A stretch of 60,000 bases of DNA, taken from the NCBI GenBank assembly GCA_914767715.1, contig OU612071.1, positions 7,301,493 through 7,361,492 of the forward strand, given 5' to 3'. Below the pieces are notes generated by a model. The model had not been told where the DNA came from, did no database searches, and worked only from the letters and a program-made list of their open reading frames with translations. Each line of letters starts with the position of its first letter. Positions within the stretch are counted from its first letter, which is position 1. Source of the stretch: Membranipora membranacea. Its lineage: Eukaryota; Bryozoa; Gymnolaemata; Cheilostomatida; Membraniporidae. Of the stretch, positions 47,408 through 57,786 are shown one piece after another. Both the position numbers and the translations under genes were made by a program.

Positions 47408-48456
47408 CTGAAAAGTAATAATCAAGCTGATACATTTATGCAGATAACTAGAAGAATGCGATGGCATTTTGCGAATACTTGCTAATCAAAGGAACAAATC
47501 AACAATGAGTACCAGTCCCCAGTTACTCCTTGGTAGAATTACGTCGTACATCAAATTTGTATGTGTCAAATTCTGTAATGCAAAATTAGATTTTGTATTA
47601 AATGATGTTATAGAATTTCTCACATACAAACAGATCTCAATTTTTTTTGATGCTGGGCGATTTCACTTTTTTTGCATATGCCCACCCAACGCTTCTGTAG
47701 AAAAAAGACAAGATTTGAAGGGATGATATATATATTTATATATATATCAGCGATTCACCATAGTTTACAACAAATTAAGGAAACAACCGCTGCTCCCTGC
47801 ATCACTCAGTCTTGAAGAATGTATACTACATTTGCTTATCAGAGCCTCATGTGATATGATTTGGAGGGAGCTTGAAACCTGTTAAGTGTTCTACTTACAA
47901 CTCATTCAACGATAGGATCTGTGAGATGTTATCAATCACGTGCTTGTAAATAAAAATAAATAAAACAACATAACTTCATCAAACATTGAAGAAATTAAAT
48001 CTAAGTGTTATGAGGCTGAATGACTTAAAAAAGTGTGGATTGAATAATAGAGACAATGGACTAATCTTGGAGTATTGTAGGACCCTAACCTCGGGCGCAT
48101 GACACCAGGGAGAGCCAATTTAATTTTGACTTTGGTGAAAGTGGATTTGCAAAGAGTTTTCCTTCTCTGTTTTGAGAGTAGACAATTGATAGTTAGCGAT
48201 GAATTCATCCCATTACAAAGTTGTCTAGCCTTAACTTTTTCACGGGAAGGAAACTCCTACACAAATTTAGCAGAGAGATGAAACTTTTTTTAAAGAGCTG
48301 TAATTTGCAGGTTGACCTTCACTTGCTGCAGCTTTTGTGACACCAGGAAATGAACAAGTTGTATAATACGCAGACGTATAAACCAATACTGAAACTGGGA
48401 ATCAATAACTGAATGACCGGGAGAATAAAGTAATGTTTATCTGGTAGATACCTTAC

Positions 48457-48558
48457 CTGATATTGGAAAGCTTGCAGACTATCCAAGTGGGTAGAGTAGA
48501 GTCAAGACAGCTTCTAAGTCAATCCTTGTTTCTGGGGACTCATCTAAATCTAAATCCA
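48457..48558 (-). pseudogene. Exon-like segment duplicated at 47309, copy 1
   Basis: The minus strand reads TTTTCAG acceptor, 102 bp, then GTAAGG donor. One frame gives an acidic leucine-rich stretch (DLDLDESPETRIDLEAVL) broken by a single TAG. The flanks also align with those of 47309-47407 about 1.15 kb away, so a segment has been duplicated. Confidence 0.35.
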
Positions 48559-49381
48559 CTGAAAAACATTAACCATAGAAATTTGAGAAGACACTTCAAA
48601 GCAGGTAGAGACTTTTGTGGAACCTAGAGCTTATCAATGGTCAACAAAGTTAATGGATGCAGAATTGAGAGTTGGCACTGACAATTTATCAGTAGGCCTA
48701 GATCATTACAATAATGATCAAAACTGATATCTGACAATCCTCTATTCTATATAAAAAGATAGGCAACAATGGTTGAAATATAAATATATTATGTTGTGAG
48801 TGATGGAAATGTTTGAAGTCATGTAACAGATGGGAGGTAACGCACCAACCGTAATTCCTAAGAGTGACCTAGCATATAACATAGCTATAACATGCTGGAG
48901 TGAAAGCCGAGCCTCAACAGATGCTTCACCTTTCATAGCTATGGTCTCGTTAGGTGGGTATCCCTATTAACGCCACGGTTCTTTGACTTGAGTCAATATC
49001 TATAAACAAGAACATTAAGACTATAAAAAAAAATAAAGTGAAATGAACTATGATGGAAACTCTGTGGTGCAAATAGCATGTGAATACAATTCTGGGGTTT
49101 GTGTTTAATGATGTTACTAGACCTATTAAGCCAACTTAACCCAGAATTTAGCTACCCTCAACAATTTTCAATAAATACTGAGCACTTCCATAGTGAAGGG
49201 TCTGCTATTCATTGTGGAGAGATCATTCATTACAAGTTTTCCCATATCTACCTGAGGTAACGTCAGATAATATCAGGATACTTGGTAATAGATAATAAAA
49301 CTTTTCTGTTTTGGGTCACCAGTACAGAACAGAATTGTTGCTAATGCGACTGGTTGTGGAAAGCATGTAATTAGATTTTCG

Positions 49382-49452
49382 GTCAGCTGGGCTTAGTGTT
49401 CAAGAGTCTGATCCCTTGCGATTGTGAGACCGGTGCTTTATCAACTGGGCTA
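49382..49452 (-). pseudogene. tRNA-like sequence (degenerate)
   Basis: The minus strand reads TAGCCCAGTTGATAAAGCAC (A-box and D-arm like), then CGGTCTCACAATCG (anticodon-arm like) and GGATCAGACTC (degenerate B-box). The acceptor stem does not pair. It is a tRNA pseudogene or the head of a SINE. Confidence 0.45.
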
Positions 49453-50654
49453 CTTCTGATCCTGAATCACACAAAGTGTAGACATGGTTTGGAGTTAATC
49501 TGGGACTACATTAAGATCGACCTAATGTGCTTGTTTTAGTTAGATCCACACTAACAACAAGCCTACTTCTGAACACTAGAGTAACTATGAATAATACTAT
49601 TACATAAATTGCACAAACTCCATAGATAGGGCTGGTAAACTAACTCTGACTCGAGCAAGATGTTTAGTTCGAGGTCTAATCCCAACCTCAAGACAGAAGC
49701 AAACGTAACATGATGAACAGACCAAATTTTAGGACTGCTAAATTTTATTTTCGGAATAGTATGGGTGATGCAATTTTGACTGGATTGTAAATCACTCTAT
49801 TCACTGTAGCCTTAGTAACCAAGAAACATTAAAAGGACCTAGAAATTACCACTACGCCTCTTTGCCAGCAACAACCCAAAAAATTCGGCAAATGTGATGA
49901 CAATGATGGAGGAGAGAGTGGATTGAGGCCAACCTTAGCCTGTATTGACAAGCTAAGCCAAAGTCAAGATAAGCTGCTGAAGTACTTCAAAACTAACTTT
50001 GCTCAATTAGGCCTATTGTATCTACGGCAAAACATTCACAGCATTAGTTGGTTAACTTTTAGCAAACATGCGTAGCACGCTGTGTTTTGGGTCCCAGTAA
50101 TGTTACTATGTAATTATAAACTGAATTGAGTATTCCTTTTCATCCTACCTGTATACTTATGATTATAATTGCATTGTGTTGCCCCTATTCATAATTATGT
50201 CAATTTAACAGTCCCAAAATTGAATGCATTGAATGTAATGGATTATGGAATGAAGCTTAGTAGGTGTCAGGATGGGCTAGACAGGCCTGTTGGGGTTTGC
50301 TTCAAACACAAAATAATGCTGTCATGATCACTGTTATTCTGTAATAAGTTGAACCAAGGAGAATTCCTGGGTTGAACTGATCTGACTCAACATACCACAA
50401 ATAGGCCTTTTTTTAAATGTGGTTTGGGGCTAGAGCAGTCATTACACTACCTTCTTTGTCGCAATCTCACGGATCACCTGCAGATTGTTGTGCAAGTCAA
50501 CTAGCTAGTGGCCCCAACCACGAGGCTTAATATGCCAAGCTGCAGTGGGCCTTATTTATTGATAGGCATATGGTCAAACTGGAACGTCTCAATAAGAAAA
50601 TGATAATAATGCAAATTTCATAGGCATATGCCTATGGATACTTGATGTAATAAA
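49453..50654. other. No recognised feature
   Basis: AT-rich sequence without supported exons or partnered repeats. Confidence 0.4.
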
Positions 50655-50840
50655 GGCCGACACACACGCCCGCACACACACACATATCTAACAAAAACTC
50701 TCTAGTCTCTGTCTCATGTTTGGTGAGTGTTGCCTCTCTCTACTCTAGTCTCTGAGTGAGACAGATGAGAGGCAACACACGGCACACACTCTCTCTCATC
50801 TCTGTCCATACACACAGCAAATACTAATAGTAATACGTAT
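50655..50840. repeat. CA/CT-rich low-complexity tract with inverted repeat
   Basis: Runs of ACACAC and CTCTCT surround a 12-bp inverted repeat, GTGTTGCCTCTC and GAGAGGCAACAC, separated by about 30 bp. Confidence 0.7.
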
Positions 50841-51534
50841 GAATAAAATCATATTTTATTACCTTAGTGCTGACTGACTCCAACATCCATCCATAGTTGC
50901 AGCTCTCTCATGTGAGTGTGAAAAATTGCTAGTACTAGTGACTTGTACTAGCTAGAGCATGTTCAACTAAACATTCAAATACTACCAGTGCCAATAACTA
51001 TACTGACGACATCTGATACAAAAATAAAATTTACATCAGTGCTGCACTATCATTGGACAACTTCTTTATGTAGGCGTGGCTTACATATAATAACAAAGGG
51101 AGTTGTCCACACACTAAGATTGGGTGGAAAACTCCAACATTTTTTTGCTCACATGACTATGTTTTACCTTAATCCAGCAGAGCACTTGATTTGGAGGACT
51201 TGACACAGTGCCTTTTAATAAGAAATAATCCATTGTCATGGGTACACATTTTTGTGTGGGGGTGACCATCCGATAGTGATGGCAACTGGGGTGTAGGGGA
51301 GGCAACTGGAAACTTCACAGACATGAATTTAATATATATAGCTGAGATTCTAGTATTGATCATTTCTTAGGTAGCAACTCTGCTCCAGCAGCTGTTTCAT
51401 GTGATTGAGATTCAAAGGCCGACAATGTATTCTAGTTCAGATAATACACCTGGTTATCTATTTTTTCCCACCCAGCGCCTCAGCGGTTGAGGATGGGATA
51501 TCTACGCGCAGTGTTAGAAGTGGAAATATGAGGT

Positions 51535-51625
51535 AGGGGGATGCCAACCAGGCCGGGGGTCCAGGGGGCCGCCTATGCCCCCGGCTGGGTCATGGGCGGA
51601 GTCCTGGCCGCCGGAGCCCTGTGGT
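51535..51625. repeat. GC-rich repeat-like islet
   Basis: A 90-bp block (GCCGGGGGTCCAGGGGGCCG, GCCCCCGGCTGGGTCATGGG) is far richer in GC than its surroundings and partly self-complementary. Such blocks are often parts of dispersed repeats. There is no second copy here. Confidence 0.4.
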
Positions 51626-52378
51626 GATTACAATTGAAAATGCATCATATTTTGGAAAACTCATATTGATGTACTTACCAGCTGGTGGTTACCTGGGTTA
51701 TGATATAAAGGGGGGGGGGGTGTATCCCCCTAGACAAAGTAGGAAGGGGACACCATCCCTTACATCTCCCCTAAACTCTAACACTATCTACGCATAAACA
51801 TGTCAATGAGACCTTCACACTATCATTCATTAGTTGTCCAGTTTATCAGGTTTATTAGCCTATTTCTCTAGTCTAAATATTTACAGAATAAGTCAGAGTG
51901 GCTAAAAGTCTGAGACCGTGGGAACTATCAGAACCCTGCGCTTATTATTCAAAAGACGTCACCAAGAAGGGAAACAATTTTTTTAATATGAATAGAGAGA
52001 GACTGAATGTGATTAGAATAATTTCAATCAAAACAAGAAGCGTCATGACATGTGCTATGAAGGCCTACCATACAGAATAAAATCTTTCTCTAATTTTCCT
52101 TCTTGGTGATATTATAAATTTTCTTAGGGAAGACAAAGTTACGGTATGGTTATCCTATTTGACTCATTCTGATTCTTCTCCTCTGTTCAGACATTAGCCA
52201 ATATCATTGAATACATTATATCCACTGACTCTAAGTTAAGTTACAAAATCTTCTCTGGGCGTTGTTCAACACGGTTGTCAGAGGCAATCAGCCCCATCTA
52301 ATTTATATTGTGCGAGATGAAATTGGTTGGATGCACGCCATAGTGGTTTTTAAACAAAGCAATATATGTAGTATCTAG

Positions 52379-52452
52379 GTATGTATACAGTATATATACA
52401 GTATACATACATTGTATATATACAGTATACATACACTATGTATATTATAATA
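52379..52452. repeat. AT-rich palindromic short tandem repeat
   Basis: TATACAGTATACATAC-type units repeat two to three times and are self-complementary (GTATAC, TATATA). Confidence 0.75.
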
Positions 52453-52872
52453 TCATGGCTCGAACGGTGAGGTTTCAAATCAGACATTACACAACCAGCA
52501 AAACAATGGGATTATATAGCAATAATTAGTGTTATCCCCTCCATTTTAAGTTTAAAAATTTAATTTCTCTTTAACTGACAAGCTTAGAGGTGTAGAACTA
52601 AGACATAATATTGACACAACCTATCTTCACATTCAAATGCTGCCAAATTGTTGCCCACTTCAGTTATAATGAACTGAACAATAGCTTTTCGTTAATTCAG
52701 GACTATAACCCTGGATAACTTTCTAACTGGCAGACTGAGAGGTGTAGAAACCAGATATTTGAAATCAGCATAAAATTCTGATCTAAAAAAATTTAATTCC
52801 ATATTGCCCCCATTTCGTTAAAGTAAACACCTTTTTTTGAGCACTTATAGCTAGGTGTCTTCTGGACTATTA

Positions 52873-53165
52873 AGAAAAATGTCTTTGTATAGAATAGATT
52901 GCGGGGTGGGGGGCAAATCTTTAATCATCCAACACAAATAAAGTGTGGGATCTTAGCCAGATTTTAAAGGCACCTGATCGGTTAGTTTCAACTTTTGATA
53001 TCACTAATGGTGGATGGCTGGGAAGAAGATACTCCCTACATTTGAGAGCTCATATAACTCCATGCAAAGCTACTGGCTAGATGTTTTGATGCCACAACGC
53101 TCTATTTAGATTTTTGAGTGGTGGCGCTGCTGGGCAAAGCCCAGCTGGGTCAGCAGTGGTTTAAC
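52873..53165 (+). repeat. About 290-bp dispersed repeat, copy 2
   Basis: Same orientation and order as 37712-37985. Its 3' end extends into GCTGGGCAAAGCCCAGC, a short palindrome missing from copy 1. It ends immediately before the exon-like segment at 53177. Confidence 0.85.
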
Positions 53166-53176
53166 CTGTATTTCAG

Positions 53177-53360
53177 ATGCAGACAACGAGAGACTTTTTT
53201 GCATCATTTCTATGTTTGTGGGCTTCGTTGCCACCACTTACATACTGTCGTAACAGGAGAAATATGAAATATGATAGGCCTTCTCTATTCTCTTTACTGC
53301 TGAACACAATACTGTGTCATATCCTGTTTATCACCGGGGGAGATAACATCTCAGCTACAA
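53177..53360 (+). CDS. Possible first coding exon with signal peptide
   Basis: CTGTATTTCAG precedes an ATG at 53177, and the frame stays open to a good donor (CTACAA|GTATGT) at 53361. From the internal ATG at 53264 it reads MKYDRPSLFSLLLNTILCH followed by more hydrophobic residues and GGDNIS, like a signal peptide cut shortly before the splice site, as is common for secreted or receptor genes. No second exon was identified, and the segment borders a dispersed repeat, so this remains a candidate. Confidence 0.3.
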
Positions 53361-53896
53361 GTATGTAAACAGAACTGTAAATATCATAGACAGCAAAATT
53401 CATTTGAAACAATTTTCACCCCAAGCTAATTTTTCCAAGTCTTTCTGTTTTACTGTTTCACCCTTTGCTCCTCGCTAGCTCTTGTTTTTGTTCTTGTTTT
53501 TACCAATTGTCATGCCCATTTGTCAAAAAAGTCCATTTCCAAACCCCATAAATGCCCTTACTTGTTGGTTTTCCGAGAGGATTACCTCTCTCTGTCCGGT
53601 ACAAAAATAAATCTGCTGCATTATTATATTTAATACGCCTTTCTGGTCAACAGGGCGGTCACCTGTATGGTTTAGCTTTATGTCCGAATCATCATGTTTC
53701 ACAATACTAATGAATAACTTTATGGATTTACTCGATCATCTGTACCTAGTGGGACCTTGCATTTTCAGCTCGAATAAAATCCGCTTCCAATTGTTCACCG
53801 CACAACTCGTGTTTTAAAGCGGATTTTGGATTATTCGAGAATGTTTTATAACCATTTTTTTGAAGTAATTAATATCTTTTCTCAACATTTTTCTGG

Positions 53897-53958
53897 TATA
53901 AAAGCTGGAGTGGTAAAACATGTTAAACCAGTTCACCCTGAGCCACAAACCAGCACAG
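53897..53958 (+). promoter_or_regulatory. Candidate TATA promoter and short 5' untranslated exon
   Basis: TATAAAAG at 53897-53904 is followed, 54 bp downstream, by CAGCACAG|GTATGT, a strong donor. That spacing would give a transcription start near 53925-53930 and a roughly 30-nt first exon. No matching downstream exon could be identified, so the promoter assignment rests on motif spacing alone. Confidence 0.3.
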
Positions 53959-54940
53959 GTATGTTAGCTGACTAATTTTTTGTATTTGTTCTATATTTTT
54001 GACTTGTATTTTTTCTTTTTCATTATTTTAAAAATGAGAGTCAACTCTAGTTTTTGCAAATCTAAAGTGAATAAATTGAGTTCTAACTTTGCTAATTTTC
54101 AAACGCTTGATCTAAAAGTTTAGTATTAATTAACTATGTTCATAGCACAAGCAATTGAGTCTGATCTTCGCCCTGTCTGGGTTTTAAAACTTTGAAGTTT
54201 TTGCTGCAGTGAATCTTAACAACATGCTAGTTCCAAATATTTTAGCTGTATAAAACAAAAGTACCTTATCAAATTTGTAATGCACAACCACTTTCAATGT
54301 AACTTACCTGCCTGGATTTATAAAAATTATAGCATGCTTTGGGTTTAAATTTGCAACAGCGCATCAATCACTTCACATGTAGCTCTAATCGCTGGTAGAA
54401 TTTCAGAGTGCTAGGTGTTCGTAATTTTCCGAGTTAGCTTACTTGTTATTCCCTCGAGGGCAATGGCCAAGTCTTTTGGGGAATACGGAAGGCAAATTCT
54501 GTTTATTACAAGTACACCAGGTACAACTATTACTCTAGAGAAGTACTTTAATACAACGTGATTGACTCCGTACAGTTTATTAGCTTTATTGAAGGATTAA
54601 TTCACCTCATCCGATGTTGAACTCATGTTTTGATTTGGCCGTGTGCCAATATCAATGTTATAATAAGGTTTATGTTTACAAACGATATTCAAGATGAAAG
54701 TTGACAGGACTGTTTTATGACAGTTAATTACTGTTTGGTTGATTGACACGGATGCAAGGATTAAAGGTGGAGCCTTAAAAGTGAAAATTAATGAATAAAC
54801 TACAAATGGATTTAAATCTGTCTGCTCAGCGACTTCATGAAGCTCTGGGATATCAACTTCGGGATCATCTGCACATGTATTTCATCCTACTGGCAACATC
54901 CATTTTCAGCATTTTAGTTTGTGGCTGGGTCAGTTTTTGC
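53959..54940. other. No recognised gene
   Basis: If the promoter at 53897 is real, this would be intron. A 70-codon frame starting at 54791 has a hydrophobic segment (HMYFILLATSIFSILVC) but lacks an acceptor and runs into a dispersed repeat. Confidence 0.35.
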
Positions 54941-55012
54941 TTGCAGCTGTCTGACCCGAAATTGATTGTGATTTTTTGCTGCGATCAGTTCAAAGTACTA
55001 TAGTTGGTTACC
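54941..55012 (-). repeat. Diverged dispersed repeat, copy 3 (5' part only)
   Basis: Read on the minus strand, this gives AACCAACTATAGTACTTTG and later AATTTCGGGTCAGACAGC, the same blocks that open the copies at 20475 and 21981. Only the first 70 bases of the family are present. Confidence 0.45.
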
Positions 55013-55148
55013 AAACAAGTTCACATATCAGTATACACTCAGCAAAACAGGTGGCAAGAGTACTCAGGGCATATAAGGTAATTTTGTGAACCCGAGTTAT
55101 CTCCACATCTCGAAAAGGCCAAAAATCATATAAATTATAAAGTGAAAA

Positions 55149-56465
55149 ACTTCTTTTGTGGCTGGCATAAAAAGTTATCAAGCTACAGACCTCAAATTTT
55201 CAGGACACACTCACAAACTGTGTATTTCTTTGCCCCCCCCCATGAAAGTGGAATAACTGCATACATAAGCCGGCAGCAGGGCAGCAATTTATATGATTTT
55301 TTAACCTTTTTCCGTAAAGCTTTTGATATGTTGGTAAATATTTTCCTTGTTTACTAAAGAAAATAACCACTATGTTCCTCAGAAGAAATTTGTGGTGTCA
55401 GACCATTTGAAGCCAGCTGCTGCTCAAAAGAAAATGTGCTTCTACATTATTTTATTGATTTGCGATGATTTAGCTGTGCACAAATATGCTGATTGTGTGT
55501 ATTCATCATCAGTAATGTAATGTAATTATTGTAATACAGAATTCATGCTCCACCAAATTTAAGGCAGACACTCTTATTTTGATACAACATGTCTGTGTAG
55601 CTCAGTGGATAATTCTCTATTTCGTCAACGCAGAGCTCTGGGTTCGAGTTGGTGCCAAATTTTTTATACTCTCAATATGGCTATAAATCATAATGATTGT
55701 AAAGAGGAATCCTTTTTTGTTGCAAACAAAATAAGTTGTCGAGCTACAGACCTCAGATTTTCAGATCATACTCAAAAAATGCCCGCCATGAAAATGGAGT
55801 AGTTGCATACATATGCCGGCAGCAGGGCAGCAATTTTATCATTTTCAAACTGTTTTCACTAAAGCTCTCGAAATGTTGGAAGATATTTTCCTTTTTTACT
55901 AAAAAATTAACACTATGTTCCTCGGGAGATGAGGAATCCAATGATATAAAAATTTGTGCTGTCAGACCTTTAGAAGTTATGCTGCTGCTCAAAAGATAAT
56001 TTGGCTACACATTGTTTTACTGATTTGTGATGCTTTAGAAAAGCTTCTTTTGTAGCTGGCTTAAGCAATTATTGAGCTACAGACCTCAGATTTTCAGGAA
56101 ACACTCACAAACTGTGTATTTCTTTGCCCCCATGAAAATAGAATAATTGCATACATAAGCCGGCAGCAGGGCAGCAATTTATATCATTTTTAACTTTTTT
56201 CCATAAAGCTTTCGATATGTTAATAGATATTTTCCTTGTTTACTAAAGAAAGTAACCACTGTGTTCCTCAGAAGATGAGCAATACAACGATATAAAAATT
56301 TGTGGTGTCAGACCATTCGAAGCCATGCTGCTGCTAAAAAAAAATGTGCCTACACATTATTTTACTGATTTGTGATGCTTTAGAGAAAGCTTCTTTTGTA
56401 GCTGGCATAATAAGCAATCATTGAGCTACAGACCTCAGATTTTCAGGACATACACTGAGTTTCAT
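55149..56465 (+). repeat. Tandem array of about 330-350-bp units
   Basis: Units begin near 55149, about 55730 (its 5' end altered), 56043 and 56392 (partial). Shared blocks in order are CTTCTTTTGT(G/A)GCTGGC, GAGCTACAGACCTCAGATTTTC, GCCGGCAGCAGGGCAGCAAT, ATTTTCCTTGTTTAC and TGCTGCTGCTCAAAAG. The first and second units are separated by about 240 bp that carry a tRNA-like sequence. Short open frames within units do not stay open between units, so coding is unlikely. Confidence 0.85.
55591..55657 (+). pseudogene. tRNA-like sequence interrupting the 55-kb tandem array
   Basis: GTGTAGCTCAGTGGATAA (A-box and D-arm) and GGGTTCGAGTT (B-box) have tRNA spacing, and a T run follows (AAATTTTTT), as at RNA polymerase III terminators. 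The acceptor arms (GTCTGTG, GGTGCCA) do not pair. It is a tRNA-derived SINE head or pseudogene that could still promote Pol III transcription. Confidence 0.5.
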
Positions 56466-57093
56466 GCCCCATATATCATTACCCAACCAGCAACATTATT
56501 GTATAATTAACCCTGCTTGCCAAATAAACTACATTCATTATTGCTATTGTATTGTTATAGTATAATCCTTTACAGCTCTAGCCCAGTTCTGGTCAATATT
56601 ATATAATTGGATTGACATTGTATTCAATGAGTTTGTATTTAGATGACCAGGCAAGTTAGCTGCTACAATGAAAGCATTCCATTCGAATTTTCCTCCTCAC
56701 AATTTTTGTAAGCACAGAAAACTCTTAGTATTGAGTATGATGAGCCGACAAAATACCTTTGTTCAACTCTTCTGTGTTGTGCTGTAGGCCTACCCTAAGC
56801 TATATCTTGTGCAATCTGAGAATGTAGGCAGCAACTGCATAAATAGAATACATCAGCTAAATTATGCTAGCAGAATTATCACAAAACTTTGCTACTAATA
56901 AAAAAGTACAACATTGCTCACCAGTTGAGCGAGGATCTACTTTGTATTAATCGCCCTACATGCCTAAGTGGAGAAAAGTGATATGCGAATGAGGCCATAT
57001 TCTCCACAGAACTACCGAAAATATGCTGACTGATGCTAGAAAACATACTTGGTGTCAAAGCATGCAGTATTAATACTGATGATTGGCATAGTC
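56466..57093. other. No recognised feature
   Basis: AT-rich sequence between the tandem array and the TTAA-flanked elements. Confidence 0.4.
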
Positions 57094-57786
57094 TTAAGCT
57101 GTAGCTCCACGTAACGATGTAATCACAGGCCGATGGCATGTCTAGACATGCTAGGCCGATCTCACACTGCTACACAGGCCTATGAGTTAGTAATCGATGG
57201 TTTAGTGAGTTATAGTGGGGTAATAAACCAGGTGCCTAGATTGACCAATTAACTCCCTCAGTTCAATCGATTGACCAATGATATTTAATGGGCGTGTTAA
57301 CAAATGACCGGATATAGTGTCATATTAAATCCGGGTCTTTGTCACTTAAAATCTTCACCAAATAAAATTTCATTCTTCTGTAAAATTGAGTTTCCTATGC
57401 TATACTATGGATGTCATGTCAGGACAGCTTCCATTTCCAAGTGATACAGCTATTACCTTCCATATTGTCACTACAGCACCACTCCTATCTTTGTAGTTAT
57501 GGTCTTTTTTATCATAAATAGGAGGATGTGATTTAACTACAGATATTATCAACTCCTCCATTTTTGATAGCCTGTCACGATTTGATAGATGACGTGTTTA
57601 ACCGCGTAATTATTTAAGCAAGCAATCAACAACCAATCAGCATAGAGGATCGTCTAGATCACTCGGGCAAAAGACCAACATGTTCGATGTCCACTTAACA
57701 CGAGTAATCACTCGTGCAGATCCACCGATTAATCACTCGTGACCCCAAATCGATGTAAAAATCGTTATGTGGAGCTACAGCTTTAA
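57094..57786. mobile_element. TTAA-flanked non-autonomous element A (685 bp)
   Basis: Terminal inverted repeats read GCTGTAGCTCCACGTAACGAT at the left and AGCTGTAGCTCCACATAACGAT on the other strand at the right. TTAA lies at 57094-57097 and 57783-57786. TTAA duplication is the mark of piggyBac-like and Kolobok-like elements. It has no coding capacity. A 12-bp motif TAATCACTCGTG occurs twice near the right end. Confidence 0.75.

Noticed and set aside
55591-55657. Functional tRNA gene (plus)
   Set aside because: Acceptor arms do not pair and the B-box ends GTT instead of TCC.
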